Below are positions 13,916 through 26,553 of a stretch of 64,000 bases of DNA, piece after piece. Every line of letters begins with the position of its first letter. The first letter of the stretch is position 1. The notes beneath the pieces were generated by a model that was given only the letters and a program-made list of their open reading frames with translations, was not told the origin of the DNA and searched no databases. A program made the position numbers and the translations under genes. The stretch covers positions 10,682,001 to 10,746,000 of the forward strand of contig NC_133545.1 of NCBI RefSeq assembly GCF_048773025.1, in the 5' to 3' direction. Source of the DNA: Camelus bactrianus (Eukaryota; Chordata; Mammalia; Artiodactyla; Camelidae).

Positions 13916-15552
13916 TATCCCTTTCTATCCACATTTGGCACATTCTGGCTGCTTTTTATCTAGTCGTCTGTGTCTCAGAGATTACTGACTTATTTATCTG
14001 TATTTAGCACATCTTAGGAATGCTGCCGATGTCTCACAAGCCACTTGCCTCTACCCTAAGTTTCTTTCCCCTCTTTATTTGTTTTCTTGTCTCTATAACA
14101 GATACGAACATTCTCATAATGTCAGATTTGTAACACGTATAAATCTTGGATATATGCCATGTGTAAGTAATATGCACATTAGAAATATTTTTAAATTCCT
14201 TTTCTCTTGGTTTTTCATGACATTGAAAAATGTGACGTCTAGACCAGTACCGTACAGTAACAGCTTCTTCCTTCCATCTTTATCTTTTCATCCTTGACTT
14301 TCCTTGGATTTGGGCCATTGTTAGGAAGAAATATGGGAGTTCACCTGACCTAGACAATCTTCTGCTATTAGTGAAAATACCACAGTCGGGGCTTCTTACT
14401 GTTTTTTCTTTTTCTAATTACAGCTTCATTAAACCTGGAGGTAGTGGCCACACCTAGGGCTTTTATGAAACATGCAGAAGCCAACTCTCTCTTTCTCTCT
14501 TGGGTGTGTGTCTGTGTGTGTGTGTGTTTCCACATGATGACACAGCCTTCTACTGCAGAGCTTGCCTCAGCTGTTTCACCCAGGACCTGAGGGATGGTTC
14601 GGAGGAGAACTGGAGGAGGGAGACCTTATCACTAGCATCTTATTGATTGCTTTATTCACCCATTAGGGGACCTCGCCTCACCTTAGCTGCTTACCTTTCA
14701 AAATCTTTAGGAAAGGATGGAGCTTTACTCCTCCAAAGCCCACGCCCTAGCTATGTGGGAACTCCTAGGTTACTCTAAATGCTCTACATTTTGCTCCATC
14801 AAGCACTGGGTCATATTAAATGTAATATTTATGTCTATATTACATAGATATTATAATGAAACGTATTTCTAATATAGATAGTTTTTTTATGCTTTAAACT
14901 TTTGGAAGTGTATTTTATTTTATTTCATTTTTATTTATTTATTTTTTTTAACATTTTAATATAGATATTTTAATGAGTGAGATGTCACAGATACACTTAG
15001 ATATTATGCTCATTTTTTTTTTTTACCACTGTGATCAAATGAAGTAATGACATTTTTAGGAGACTTTAAGGGAAAAAAAAGTGGAAGAAGGTTCTCTATC
15101 AAAGCACATGTCCCTAGGCCCTTTCTGAGCCCTGAGTTGATCTGTGACTGGCTTCTAGCTGCATCGTACGCTCCGTTAGATCAGCTGGTATTCCTTGGAC
15201 AATGTTCCTAGAGATTGTGTTTTCTCTCCTTGGCGTAACCCTGACCATATGTTTTTTCCCTAAATTCTACATAAGCACTCACACAGTGGATATCTTCTAT
15301 CTAGATGTGTGCGTGTGTGTTTGTGTTTGCTTGTCTGAGTTTATTATAATCACTCCTCAAGGAATTTGTCTCTCTGGTTATGTTCTTTGCATCTTGTTTT
15401 ATTTCTAGAATCACAGAATCTAAGATCAAAGGGTAGGCCTGTATTTACTTAGAAGCCATTTTAAATGAACTGACTTTGCAGAGATATTATTGATCATGTA
15501 ATCCAGCCTTCCACCCACTGGTTGTTTTTTTTGGGGGGAGGGGTCATTAGGT

Positions 15553-15651
15553 TTGTTTTTTTATTTATTTTTTAATGGAGGTACTGGGGATTGAACCCAG
15601 GACCGTGGGCATGCTAAGGAAGGGCTCTGTCCCTGAGCTATACCCTCCCCT
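15553..15651 (-). mobile_element. Camelid tRNA-derived SINE (Vic type)
   Basis: Read on the minus strand, the element starts 'gggagggtatagctcaggga', carries a tRNA-like A box and B box (the 'gggttcaatccccagtacct' region, read as its complement at 15585-15600) and ends in a poly-A/AT tail. This sequence plan is that of the camelid-specific Vic SINE family, and it is the best single clue to the organism. Family naming is from memory. Confidence 0.75.
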
Positions 15652-16194
15652 CACCCACTCACCCACCGGTGGGTGAGTCCATGTTCTGGAGGAGGTTCTG
15701 AGGGCCTTTGCTGATCATGTAGCCCGGGGGAGAAATGTATCTACAACAATGTCTGGCAGAACAAACACTCAGTAGATGTTTATTACTACTATTAGTAACA
15801 GAATTTTTGTCCTTTGGCTCAACCTACCTTGGATGGTCCTTCTCTTTCTCACCTTCCCAGATACCGTCACAACTTTTCCTTTGAGCATATTTAACTTTGC
15901 TTAGAGACCCTCAGTTCACGGAATCATTTGGGAATCCTGAAATTCTGTTTCTGTGAAATCCTGTGTCTTTCCAATATCTGAAATTCTTAAGACTGCAAAT
16001 GTATATGCTAACAGAAAAGCCAGTTTTGTTGTTCTTTTATCCATTCAACACTCTTGCGAAGGGGAAAATTAAAAAAAAAATTTCATCACTTGCCTGGGTC
16101 CTAGCTTTGTCTTGTTTCTGTAGCCCGGGGGGAAGCAAAGCCAGCCACCTACCCTGCAACGGCGCACCACCACCTCTAAGAGCCTCGGTTGAGA

Positions 16195-16330
16195 GCAGAC
16201 TGCCTGGGTTGGTCTCTTGGCTCAACGACTTACTAATCTTGTGACCGTGGGCGGAATGATCTAACTCCTCTGTGCCTGGGCTTACTTATCTGCGGAGTGG
16301 AGGGTGTTGGATAAGAAAGCGCCTGCAGCG
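16195..16330 (+). repeat. MIR SINE
   Basis: 'cttgtgaccgtgggcggaat' followed by 'ctcctctgtgcctgggctta' matches the MIR core and 3' part. Edges approximate. Confidence 0.55.
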
Positions 16331-16514
16331 TAGGGTCTCTGTCAGGATCAAGCTGTTAAACGTTTCAGCACTCAGAACAGCGCCTGAGGAAGGGTAAGCC
16401 TGGATAGACATTAGGGGGAAGTGCCATACCTCTGCGTAGCGGCAACGCAAATCTCTGCTGCTCTCTTGCTGTGATGAGAAATAACGTAGACGATCGAACA
16501 CAGGAGTTTTACAG

Positions 16515-16700
16515 TCGGTCAGTGCTAGATGGAGCCCAGGTGTTGCCTTGTGGTGTGACCCAGGGCACGTGGCTTAGTCTTTCCAAACCTCAGTGCTTTC
16601 ATTTATTAAATGAGGCAAATCCCAACCACCTGTCAGGATGGTGGCACTTTATCTCAAGGGTGATAAGATGTGAAAACCACTCAGTTGCACCTGGACACAG
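16515..16700 (+). repeat. MIR SINE
   Basis: 'gtgtgacccagggcacgtgg' and 'tttccaaacctcagtgcttt' near 16555-16600 match MIR. Edges approximate. Confidence 0.6.
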
Positions 16701-18224
16701 CAAATTCTCATAATACATTATCTATTAGAAAAAAGAAATTACCCATCCTTTCTATCTCTTTAGTCCACTAATGTTTTAAACTTGCTTTGGGAATTTCTTT
16801 GTCATTTATTTTCAATTGGTATATGAAGTTTACTGTGTTTTCATCAGACACTTTCTGTAGCAACTCTTTGCTCTCCTGGAACTTTTCCAAAGTACTTTGG
16901 TCTCAACTTCCCTTAATAAAAGATAACACAATTTTAATCTAGCACATACCTTTTAACAGAGCACCGCAAGATTTTTAAACAGAGATATAAATGGAGCTTT
17001 CTCACAGCCTCACTGCTCTTAGTAATGTCATCAAAAATAAACATACCTGTCAGGTCAAATCATTGTTGCTATTGATATGACTCATTACAAGTTTTGCATT
17101 TGGAATCTTAGGGTGTGTGTATGAGAGAGAGAGTGTGTGTGTGTCTATGTGTGGTCATTGGCCTCTCCCCTCCTGAACTTGATTTTCCCACTTTGGGGCA
17201 CCTTGGGGAGTGACAGCAACTAGACACCCTGGTTCTTGTTCTGACTTTCCCCTGAATGGCGCTCCTTTTTGCCATCTGCCCAGGTGTTTCCATTATCCCA
17301 GTTACCCACACCCAGAGCTCAGGGCACCACCCTTTCTCCCTGGCTGCTTTGACTTGGCTCTTAATAGCCATCCAGTTGGTAGCCCCGGTCCCATCCTCAC
17401 TGTGTTCACATTATGCGGTTAGTGTCTGCCCTGTTGTACACACTGTTTTTTTCTCAACTTTTTCCTAAATTCACATCCCTGCCCTATCCAGTCCTCCTCT
17501 TTCAACATTACTCTTCCTACGCTTCCCTCCCATTGAGAGTTCTCCAAAACCAGCATCGTAAGAGGCAGGCGGCGGTGGGACTGACCATATATGGGGCCAT
17601 TTCTACCACCCTTCTTCTGCTCCTCATTATTTGAAGTCTTTGTCCTTTAGGTCCACAGCCCTCCTGAAATCTATAGCTTGGCATCCTCTGCTGACCCATT
17701 TTCACATCCAAAGATGATTCAGTAACAGATTCATGTTCTTTTCTCTAGTCCCCCCTCTGGCACTCGTTAATGAGCTCAGTCTGTCTATTGAGTCATCCCT
17801 CAAGACCTTCGATCTTCCACCACTTGGGCCAAACACAGACAGTTCCTCCTCAACATCTTTTCCGTCAGCATTTCCAGTGCACACAGTCCCCTCCCTCTGC
17901 TGGGTCATCTGTGCGCCCGTTCTTTCTCTGTCTTTCACGGATTTATCCCTCACGGGGCATCTTGACTCGCTATCAGTCTGATCTATTCCTGCACCTTTTT
18001 TGATTTTCTTCTCAAGAAGTTATTTGCTATGAACTGAAAGGGGAAAAAAAAAAAACACATGGAGCTGAGCCTAATGACCGTCATTCACTTAGTTACCTGC
18101 TCAGAGTAAGCTGAGTGAGAGTCAGGCTTATTTGACGGTACTCAATACACATCATACAAATACATCTACCTCAAAAATAAAACAGGGCCAAACACTCTCT
18201 TGACACTTCCCTCTCCTGCTTTAT

Positions 18225-18990
18225 TTCTCATAAATAGCCACTATTATCAATCCAGTGTGCATTTTCCAGCCTTTTTCCCCTTTATATATTTGCATCCCTT
18301 ACCAAAATGAGCTGTGTGCGAATGTATAGCGGGCACCCAATTACTACCGTTGAATGAATGAATGTGTGTGTATACACATATACACACATAAACTGCTTTG
18401 CATATGTGTTTGTGAATGTGTTTTGATATAAATCATATTGCTTTATACATATTATTTGGCAGCTTTTTTTTTTTTACTTAACAGTATATCTTGGACATAT
18501 TTCCATGGCACCACATACTGCACCACTTCATTCAATACTCCTGCTGCATAGAATGGTACTTCGTGGATATTTATTTGTCCATCCTTGATTGATGGGTAGT
18601 TACAGGTTTCCTATATTTTACCATTCACAAGCAATGCCATCACATATATCCTGGCAAAAATTTCTGCCTACATGTACATGTATTTTTATGCAACTCTTTC
18701 TTTGAAGTGAATCGTTGAGTAAAATGTTATGTGCATTTTGAATAAATGTTGCCAAATGGCCCGCCACAAAGACTGCCTGAGTTTACATTCCAACTATGTA
18801 CGAGTGTCTGTATTTCCCCACGTGCTCCCCAGCATCAGACATCATTGATTCTTTTAATTTTGCCAATCTGATGAGTGAAACGGTGTATTTTTTAAAAATT
18901 TACATTTCGCTGAACTTTAGATTAAGCATCTTTCAATGTTTTTTGACCTTCTTCATTGCAAGTTCTATCCTTTATCATTTAAAAAAAATT
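18225..18990 (-). mobile_element. Ancient LINE-1 (L1M-type) relic
   Basis: The stretch with 'gccaatctgatgagtgaaac' near 18863 and 'aatgttgccaaatggcccgc' near 18745 is the antisense of an old LINE-1 3' region. It is decayed, with approximate edges. Confidence 0.6.
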
Positions 18991-20311
18991 CTTTTTCTTC
19001 TGTTTCCGAGGAAGAAATCCCTCTCTCTTGATGGCCAAGAATTAATTTCTTCAGGCTTCCCTTGTTTCTCAATTAACTTCTCTCTTTAGCATCTTGAATT
19101 TTCCTGTCTTCACAGGTTTATTCCTCTTGGCTTTCAAGCTTAATAAGATGTAATTATTCTAGGATAAGAGATTTTACTCAGCTGTACTATTTCCTTTAAC
19201 TCCTGCCTTATTCTCTCCATCCCTGGACTTGACAGATGAAGCTCCACATCTGCTCTTCCAATCAATGATACCAAGGGGTTCACTCCGTCCTAATTTGTTT
19301 GACCTTGTTATAGCCTTAAAAGGATTTAAAAAAATTTAAATCTCTTTGTCATCTCTTTTTAGTCAGTGTCTTCTCTTAATTCCCAAGTCCCCTTCCCATG
19401 TCTCTTCTCCCCTCTAGGATTACCTTCTTTTTTTCTCAAGCACTTTTTCCTTTCCTAGCCAAAAAAGCATGGATTTTTAGCAGTTCCTGATTTTGGACCT
19501 TTGTTCTTTTCCTTCACCTGTTACTTTAGAGATCTCATCCGTTCCTGAAAGTTTATGTGTTATCTCCACGTAAACGACTCCCAAATCACTACCACCCGTC
19601 CCGATGTCTCATTAAAAATCCAGTTTTTCACTAGCGCCCTTCCCATTGAAAGGGACCACTGTGACCGCAAGATCAGAGCGCTAAATTCCACATCTTTCCC
19701 CTCTCTCCTAAACCAATCCTTGTGATCTTACCAATGTTTGTAGGTAACAAGAGGAAGAAAATAGTTTTTAGGCAGCAGAATCCTCCCTAGATAGAGACTT
19801 TGTCTACCAAATACTTTGATGAGTCACCTCCTGTGGAGGGGGCTCAGTGAGAGGATAACATCAGAAGGGATCAAGCTTATATAACGTGTCTATTCTGGTT
19901 GGGCAGAGCGTAAACATCTCTCAGCCTTGTGCAATCGCTGCCAATTGTTCGCCCTGTATTTCACCAGTGGTGGTGAATTCCCCAGTAGTTTTTCCTTGCT
20001 TGGCTTTGTGGAGTTTCACCCTGTGCACACAGCTTAGTGTTCGACCAAAGACTTGAGGAGACCCCCCTGTGGATTTCTGTGGCTCTTCCCCGCTCTCTCT
20101 GAGCTGAGTAATGCTGCAGTGCTCTGCCGGGGTTCCTTCTCCCCGAAAAGCAGCCCAGAAAATGCTAGGCAGGAAACTGGGACGATTGTGGGACTCACTT
20201 CATTTGTTTCCCATCCTATGAATCACAGTCCTGAACTGTCGATTGTCCAACGTCAGAAGACACTTGTTTCATGTATATTACCCAGTTTTCTAGTTGTTTA
20301 TGGCTGGAGGG

Positions 20312-20790
20312 TGTAATGGGTTGAATTGTGTCCCCCTCAAAAAAGACATGTCAAAGTCCTAACCCCCAGTGCTTCAGAATGTGACCTCATTTGGGGAATG
20401 GGTTCACTGCAGTTGTGATTCGTTGAGTTAAGATGAGAACATGCTGGAGAACTGTGGGCTCGCACAGTACTAATAAGGACTGGTGTTCTTATAAGAAGAC
20501 AGCCATGGGGACACAGACACATTCAGAGAGAACATCTTGTGATGATGAAGGCAGAGACTGGAATTAAGCAGCTGCAAACCACGGAATGCCAAGTTTCATC
20601 AGAAAATCATCAGAAGCTAGGAACAAACAGGAAAGGATTTCCCCTTCAAGTTTCAGACGGCACATGGCTGTACTGTCCCTTTAATTTTGGACTTCTAGAC
20701 TCCAGAAGTGTGAGACAATATATTTCTGTTCTTTTAAGCTACCAGTCTGTCGTACGCTCTTACAACAGCTCAAGGAAACCAGTACAGAGG
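20312..20790 (+). mobile_element. MLT1-type (ERVL-MaLR) solo LTR fossil
   Basis: It begins 'tgtaatgggttgaattgtg' and contains the family's hallmark stretches (gtcctaacccccag near 20354, ttcttataagaagacag near 20489, and ctccagaagtgtgagac near 20720). It ends near 'ccagtacag'. This matches a MaLR LTR of the MLT1 group, an old element shared by placental mammals. It is a broken, non-coding remnant with no internal region seen. Confidence 0.7.
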
Positions 20791-21502
20791 TCTAGTTGGA
20801 CATCAGTTTCTCCATCTAAGCTCGAAGCAGAAGTTCCAAACTCTTTGAGCATTTCAGCTATCTGGGTGACTTTTCTACCCTTCCTTTCCTTCATAGATAA
20901 TAGTTGGTGGAAGGCAAGTATAACATCTTAATTATTTCTGTGTTTTCCAAAGCACCTATTTAACCTTGAATTTAATATGCACTGTAAGTTGGATATGAAG
21001 TTTATGGCTTCCAATATAGATGGATAAAATAATTTTATTTCTGTAATTAAAATCATCTGTTACCCAAGTCCTCATTCCTCTGGGGTACACACGGTGAACT
21101 CAGGAGTTTCTTGGACAGTTCACGCTTTTCCTCGTGTCCCTTTCCTCCTGGTGGTGTCTAAGTTCTGGGGACCTCACCAAAGGTCAAGGCCGTGTTGGGG
21201 AGGGTACTCAGTCTGTGGTCATTGTTTTCCTTTCCTTCAGAATCTTCATTGGTACTGGTTTTCAGCATCTGTCCCCACTGGTCCCTACTGCCTCCTTGGT
21301 GTGTGTCTGTCCTTCAGTCCCTGTTGGTCCACTCAGGATGCTCTGTGTCTTCCGTGTCTCAACCAGGAGGCTTGATTGCTTCTCTTAGCTCATTTGTTTT
21401 CAGATGAATGAGAAAGTGGCTACTCCCGATTATCCAGAGTTCCCCGGGGATTTCTGCAGACTACCTTGGGTCCCTCTGTCAAGAAACTTTCTAAAGCCAC
21501 GT

Positions 21503-22055
21503 ATTGGTTTTCCATTGCTGCTGTAGTGGATTACTACAAAAGTAGTGGCTTAGAACAACACACATTTAGTACCTTACAGTTCTAAAATTCAGAAGTTTGA
21601 AACAGGTTTCATTGAGCTAAAGCCAAGGTGTCAGCTGGGCTGTATTCCTTTCTGGAGGTTCTTGGAGAGAATCCCTTTGCAGCTTCTAGAGGTCATCTGC
21701 ATCCCTTGGCTCGTGACTCCGTTATCTTCAAAACCAGAAACGCAGCATCTCTCTGGGTCTGCTTCCATTGCTACATCTCTTCCTCACTCTCATTTCCTTT
21801 CCCCTTCCACGTGTGAGGACGTCTGTGATTACACTGGGCACACCTGGATAATCCAAGCTAATTTCCCTATTTTGTAAAGAAATGCAACTGATTTCTGTAT
21901 GTTAATCAGTTTTTGTGTTTTAAACCCAGTTGATTAAAAACCTTAATTTCACCTTCAACCTTAATTCTGCTTCGCTATGTAACCCAGCATAGTGACAGGT
22001 TCTGGGGAGCAGGATGTCAACATCTTCGGGAGACATTATTCTGCTTAAAACAAGC
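21503..22055 (-). mobile_element. MLT1-type (ERVL-MaLR) LTR fossil
   Basis: An element of the same broad family as at 20.3 kb, in the opposite orientation. It runs from 'ttttccattgctgctgtag' through 'aaggtgtcagctgggctg' and 'cacctggataatccaagc' to 'cattattctgcttaaaaca'. It is old, broken and non-coding. Confidence 0.65.
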
Positions 22056-24902
22056 CATTGCTATTTAGTGGTCTCTGGGGTGGCACATAGGGACCCAGAG
22101 TTTTGTTCTTACCATCTTGGAAGTTAGCACAATTCTCTACCCTCCAAACATCTGAGCTTTTGATTCTGCCCTCTCTACCTCTCTCTCATCTCTTCCCCTG
22201 ATCAATATGTACCCAGGCTGGGGCAGGACACAGAGAGGGCAGAGACTGGGGAAATTCAGAAACATCTCCTTGATGGACTCACCTCTCTTCCTATCAGTCC
22301 AGGTAATTTTTAACTCTTCTGCAGAGGAACAAATAGACCCTGAAATTATCTTCTGAGTCTATTGTTAAGGGACAGATTTCAGTTTTTAAATTAAAAAGAG
22401 AAGAGTTAAATTTATCACCACTCCCTTCATGTATAAAGCTTTCTCTTGTCAGTAGTGAATCATTAAGAATTCAGTGTGGAGAGAGAAACTCAACATGGTA
22501 ACCAAAGGATTTGAGGGAGGCTTGCCAGAGAGGGGAGCACCCACCTAAGAGGGCGCCCAGGAGAAGGGCAAGGAGAGAGCTGACATGGTTCATCCTGGCC
22601 TGCCGCCCATCCTGTCTCATTGACACCTCCTCATCCGGGCCAGAGATACAGCTCCCCGCTCTTGGAGATCGGCTGTCACAGACTAGAGGGATGTATCCTC
22701 ATCCACATCCCAGTATATGAATGACTCGAATGAACAGGATGAATAAGCGATATTGCAGATGGGAGTGGAGAGTGAGGAGATATTTTTCTGTGGCATCAGC
22801 CATATGGAAGGAGCTCCAAGCTACTGAGCTGTGACAATGATTAGAGAGTCAGAAGCCAGCTGGCTACTCTGATCCAACTGATAAGTCTCTTCACTCTCCA
22901 ATCTGCTGTGCCATCGCCAGGGAGGAAGACCACATCACTTTCTAAGCTTGGTGGTGGCGCTGGGCCAACGCAGCCATGAGTTACATCCGCTCTCATGCGT
23001 CCTGCAGGACCCACATGGCTGTTGGCCGGTGTGAGAGCCTGCCAGTCGGGTGAGAGCGTGACGTGTTCCCATCAAGAGCAAGAGCAATGCCCTCCTCCCT
23101 CTGTCTGCTGCCACCGTCCGTCTACCCTCCCTCCGCCCGCATCCCCACTCAGGGCTAACTTGCTAAAAATTCTAAGAGCAAAGATGGAGGACAGAAAGGG
23201 AAAGAAAAGGAGAAAAGAGGCGGTGTGTGTGCGTGTGGGCACGTATCCATCTTGGGTTCAATCCCTCCAATCTGACGAGACAGAGGCATATTGAGTCCTA
23301 TTAACAGGTTCATAAAAACAGATTGAACAGCAGTAGTTGGCTATAGCTATTTTTCATCATATGTTCGAAATGTTCATGGAATGCACACTATGCTTACCGC
23401 TTGATTCATCATTTAAGTCAATAGCATAAAAGGAATTCATTAAATTTGGAAAGGATCAAAAATCAAAGCACTCTCCCCCAAACACAGTGAGCTCACATGC
23501 AAACAAAAAACTCGTGCTGCCGCCAAACCTCTCTTAGGAGCAAGAACCCCAGCCTTAACTTTGAATTGTGTTCCTGCAGCGTCAACAACAATGACAAAGA
23601 TCTTACATCGCCAGATCTTGATGAAATGGGAAAGCATTGCAAATGCCGCAAATGCCGCATTTGCTTCAGGCTCATTCTCCCTGTTCGGCCACTCCTACTG
23701 CTTCCTTTCCCAGGTACTCACCTTAAAGCACTCACCACATCCAACCCCAACCGAATAATTGTCTTGAAAATGAATCCTTCAGAGGACAGGGCTTGACAAA
23801 GGCAGAGAGAAGGAAAGGTTCCCAGGAACCCACTGGCCGTCCTCCAGACATCTTGGGGTCTTCTGTCTCATTTCAACAAAATGAGGTTATACCAGCTGCC
23901 TAGCAGATTCTTATCCTTAGCGATTACGAATTGATGGCTTGGCAATGCTTCCTGTGCCTCTGTCATCCCCCAGCCTCACCCTCCTTCCCATCCCATGGTA
24001 CATCTTCCACCCTTTACTCCAGGTACAGGCTTTCCCTAGGGCCCCCCAAACAGTCAACACTTACAAATGTAATGCACAAGGCAAAATGCATCTTCAACCA
24101 TCTGTAGGTATTACAATCCTTCTTTTCATTTTACAGGTGAAAAAGTTGAGGATGAGAGTTTGCTAAGGGTTCCTAAGAAGCAGAGCTGTGTTAAGAACAC
24201 AGATCTGTTTGATTCCAAGGATCCAAGTTTCCTTTACCCTAGGTTGCTTTTAGAGGATAAATTAGATCTAGTTAGAGGCACATGGACACAGAGGGCAACT
24301 TTGATCAGTTCAGTGGTTGGTTCTGCCTGTCCTGGTCTCAGATCCTGTCTGCCAGGGATGAAGAGGGTGCAGGTCCCTTGACTGGCTGTCAGGACAGCTA
24401 CGTTGTCTGAGAGCTGAGATTTTTTGCTTTGAATCCCCGGAAGACCTAAATCGCTTGAGCCTTGATGTGCTCTGATCTCCTTTTCAGCTACCCAAGTGAC
24501 AGGTCCTATAGCTGGTTTCCAGCTTCAGACAGACTAAAATCCCTTTTCATCATCCTGCCAGTATCAGTTTCTCTGACGGTTACAGAGATGGTCTCCTGGG
24601 GGAGCCAGAGCTCCCTCTCTTGTTTACAGGTAAATAATGAATCATTAAATAGATTTACATACCAGGACTTCAGCAGGATTTCAATAAAGATAACTAGTGC
24701 TGGTAAAGCTGGTTCCCAGGGAGGACGGGTGTGATTCATCACACACTTAAGAAAAGACAAGCCTCATTTCCTCCCCAGCTTGAGGGGATAGATACATGGC
24801 TTTACTGACGGTGGATCTCCAAGAGGGCGGAGCCTGGCCACCTCTCCGGCCCAAATGAGGCGGTGTCACCCACACTAGCTGAACTGAAGCCTGGCTGGAA
24901 CC
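22056..24902. other. Stretch before TRBV30
   Basis: No gene recognised. GC content rises relative to the far left. The last few hundred bases before 24903 must contain the TRBV30 promoter, but I see no confident TATA box. The sequence ggcggtgtcaccc near 24859 only partly resembles the conserved V-beta promoter decamer (AGTGAYGTCA). Confidence 0.5.
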
Positions 24903-25585
24903 ATGCCCTGCTGTCTCCTTGCTCTTCTCCTGGGCACTTTCTTAGGTGGGTCCTCCTCTCAAGTCCTCACTCTCACCACCACCCTCTGAATCTAGAGCCT
25001 CGGCCGTCAGTTTGACTCTCTTTGGTACACTTCCTCAGTTGTCAGGAATGAACATGGGAGTTTAATCTTAGTGGCCGTTGAGCTGGTTTTCTCCATCCCC
25101 AGGAAGGAGTCTGCTCTCTTGGTCTCCCCTTGCCCATTGACCCTCTGTGCCCTTGGCCGTCCCCAGGCTTCCTGCCATGTGTTGGTTCTCACATGCCTGA
25201 GCCACGGGTGGGCTTGAGCCATCCCTCTCTCAGGATGGAAGATGGGCTGGGCTGGGGTTCTTCCCTCTAAATGGCCTTTTACACTCCCTGCAGGTGTCAG
25301 AGCTCAGACCATCCATCAAAGGCCGCCTACCGTGGTGCAGCCTATGGGCAGCTCACTCTCCCTGGAGTGCACCGTGAAGGGGACATCAAACCCCAGCCTG
25401 TACTGGTACCGGCAGGCGGCAGGAGGGGCCCTCCAGCTGCTCTTCTACTCCTTTAGTGCTGACCAGGTAGACTCTGAGGAGCCCCAGAACTTCGAAGCCT
25501 CCGTATCCCAGGATGGCTCGTTCATCCTGAGTTCTAAGAAGCTCCTGCTCAATAACTCTGGCTTCTACCTCTGCGCCTGGAGCCT
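24903..25585 (+). CDS. TRBV30: T cell receptor beta variable 30 (inverted V gene)
   Basis: Germline V gene for the TCR beta chain, which with the alpha chain recognises peptide-MHC on the T cell surface. Exon 1 (24903-24945) encodes the hydrophobic leader MPCCLLALLLGTFLG and ends at a GT donor. After a 348-bp intron, the acceptor CTGCAG opens exon 2 at 25294. The mature V domain begins near QTIHQ and shows the Ig landmarks: first Cys in SLECTV, Trp in LYWYRQ, and second Cys in GFYLCAW. It closely resembles human TRBV30. The RSS follows directly: heptamer CACACTG (25586-25592), 23-bp spacer, nonamer GCAAAAACC (25616-25624). It lies 3' of all C genes in the opposite orientation to D-J-C, so it must join by inversion. 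Exons, splice sites and RSS all look intact, so it is predicted functional. Confidence 0.95.
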
Positions 25586-25624
25586 CACACTGAGCCGGCT
25601 GGGGCAGGCATCTGTGCAAAAACC
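25586..25624 (+). promoter_or_regulatory. V-RSS (23-bp spacer) of TRBV30
   Basis: Heptamer CACACTG has one change from CACAGTG and keeps the critical CAC next to the coding end. The spacer is exactly 23 bp. Nonamer GCAAAAACC has one change from ACAAAAACC. It is compatible with the 12-bp 5' RSS of all three D segments. Confidence 0.92.
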
Positions 25625-26539
25625 CCACCCTCTCCGGAGTCCTCGCCGCCCTCTCCAGGAGCCCTGGCTCAGGGGCTGGGTGAAGGATGACTGTCATCGG
25701 GTTTCTGACTGTCAGCCAATGTGAGGGCAACTGAATCAAGCCAGGGTCTCCAAAAGAACTTTACTAGGCTCTCAGGAAGAACAAAAAAGATATGTGTGTA
25801 GAATCTGTACTGCATACACCCAGTCAAGCTCCCGACATGTGGATGTCTAGTCCTAGGCTGTCGTACTTCAGCCCCCCAAGTGTTCTATACCTGGTCTAAC
25901 CCTTTCTCCCGCATTCTTGTGGGTCTACACTGGAGAGTGGGGTTATGCACATGCTGGCGAGAGGGGCAGGGTGCACCTGCAGGGGGATGCGGTGGGGTGG
26001 TGGACTGGTGAGCAAATATGAGGACGTCAACCCGGGTTACTACTGATCACCTGGAAAGTCTCCTGTCATTGATCTTTCTGCAGAAACTAGACATCTCGTG
26101 GAGGTTTGGATGAGGCTTTGAGCTAGGGAAGGGGCAAAGTGGGCTGTTCTCGTAGGGGCTACAAATATGGCTTTGTTAGTATCAGAAACATGCACTTAGG
26201 AAAGTTGATTATTGTTTTCGGTTTTAGATTTTTTTTTATTCCTCTTCTACTGTGTCTCCTCTCTTCCTTTGTAGCAACAGAGGGAGCAGAGAAACAGATG
26301 GTGATCAAAGAGATACAAGAGACAGGATAAAGAGGGCATGCATACGTAATGGGAAAACCCTAAAAAAGAGGAAGTACTTGGATGGGAACGAAGGAGAGAA
26401 AGAGACTTATGGGGATGGCTGGGAAGGGATGCCTCAGTTACCTTGGCAACCAGGCTTCCTTCTTCATCCCTCAGGCCCTCATCCCTCCCTCCTCCTCCTT
26501 ATTCCTAAAAAGATTTTCTTTTCTAATGTCCCTTCTGTT

Positions 26540-26553
26540 CCACGAGGGGGCAC
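26540..26553 (+). promoter_or_regulatory. Candidate CTCF binding site
   Basis: CCACGAGGGGGCAC matches the CTCF core (CCACNAGGGGGCRC) at every core position on the plus strand. It lies about 0.9 kb beyond the TRBV30 RSS, between TRBV30 and the candidate enhancer. CTCF sites are known to organise antigen-receptor loci; occupancy here is inferred. Confidence 0.55.

Larger units (their letters stand above)
13521..20311. other. Gene-free stretch with scattered repeats
   Basis: No gene recognised. It holds a polypyrimidine tract (about 13826-13915), a TG tract near 14507-14527, a camelid SINE (15553-15651), MIR pieces (16195-16330 and 16515-16700), an old LINE-1 relic (about 18225-18990) and AT-rich intergenic DNA. 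Confidence 0.55.

Noticed and set aside
22540-22560. CACCTAAGAGGGCGCC as a CTCF site
   Set aside because: Two extra bases inside the core spoil the match; much weaker than the site at 26540.
1-24902. EPHB6 or another flanking gene distal to TRBV30
   Set aside because: No kinase, SAM or fibronectin-type exon seen on either strand; it probably lies further out.
25386-25739. 117-codon minus-strand frame over TRBV30
   Set aside because: Antisense to the V exon; no domain.
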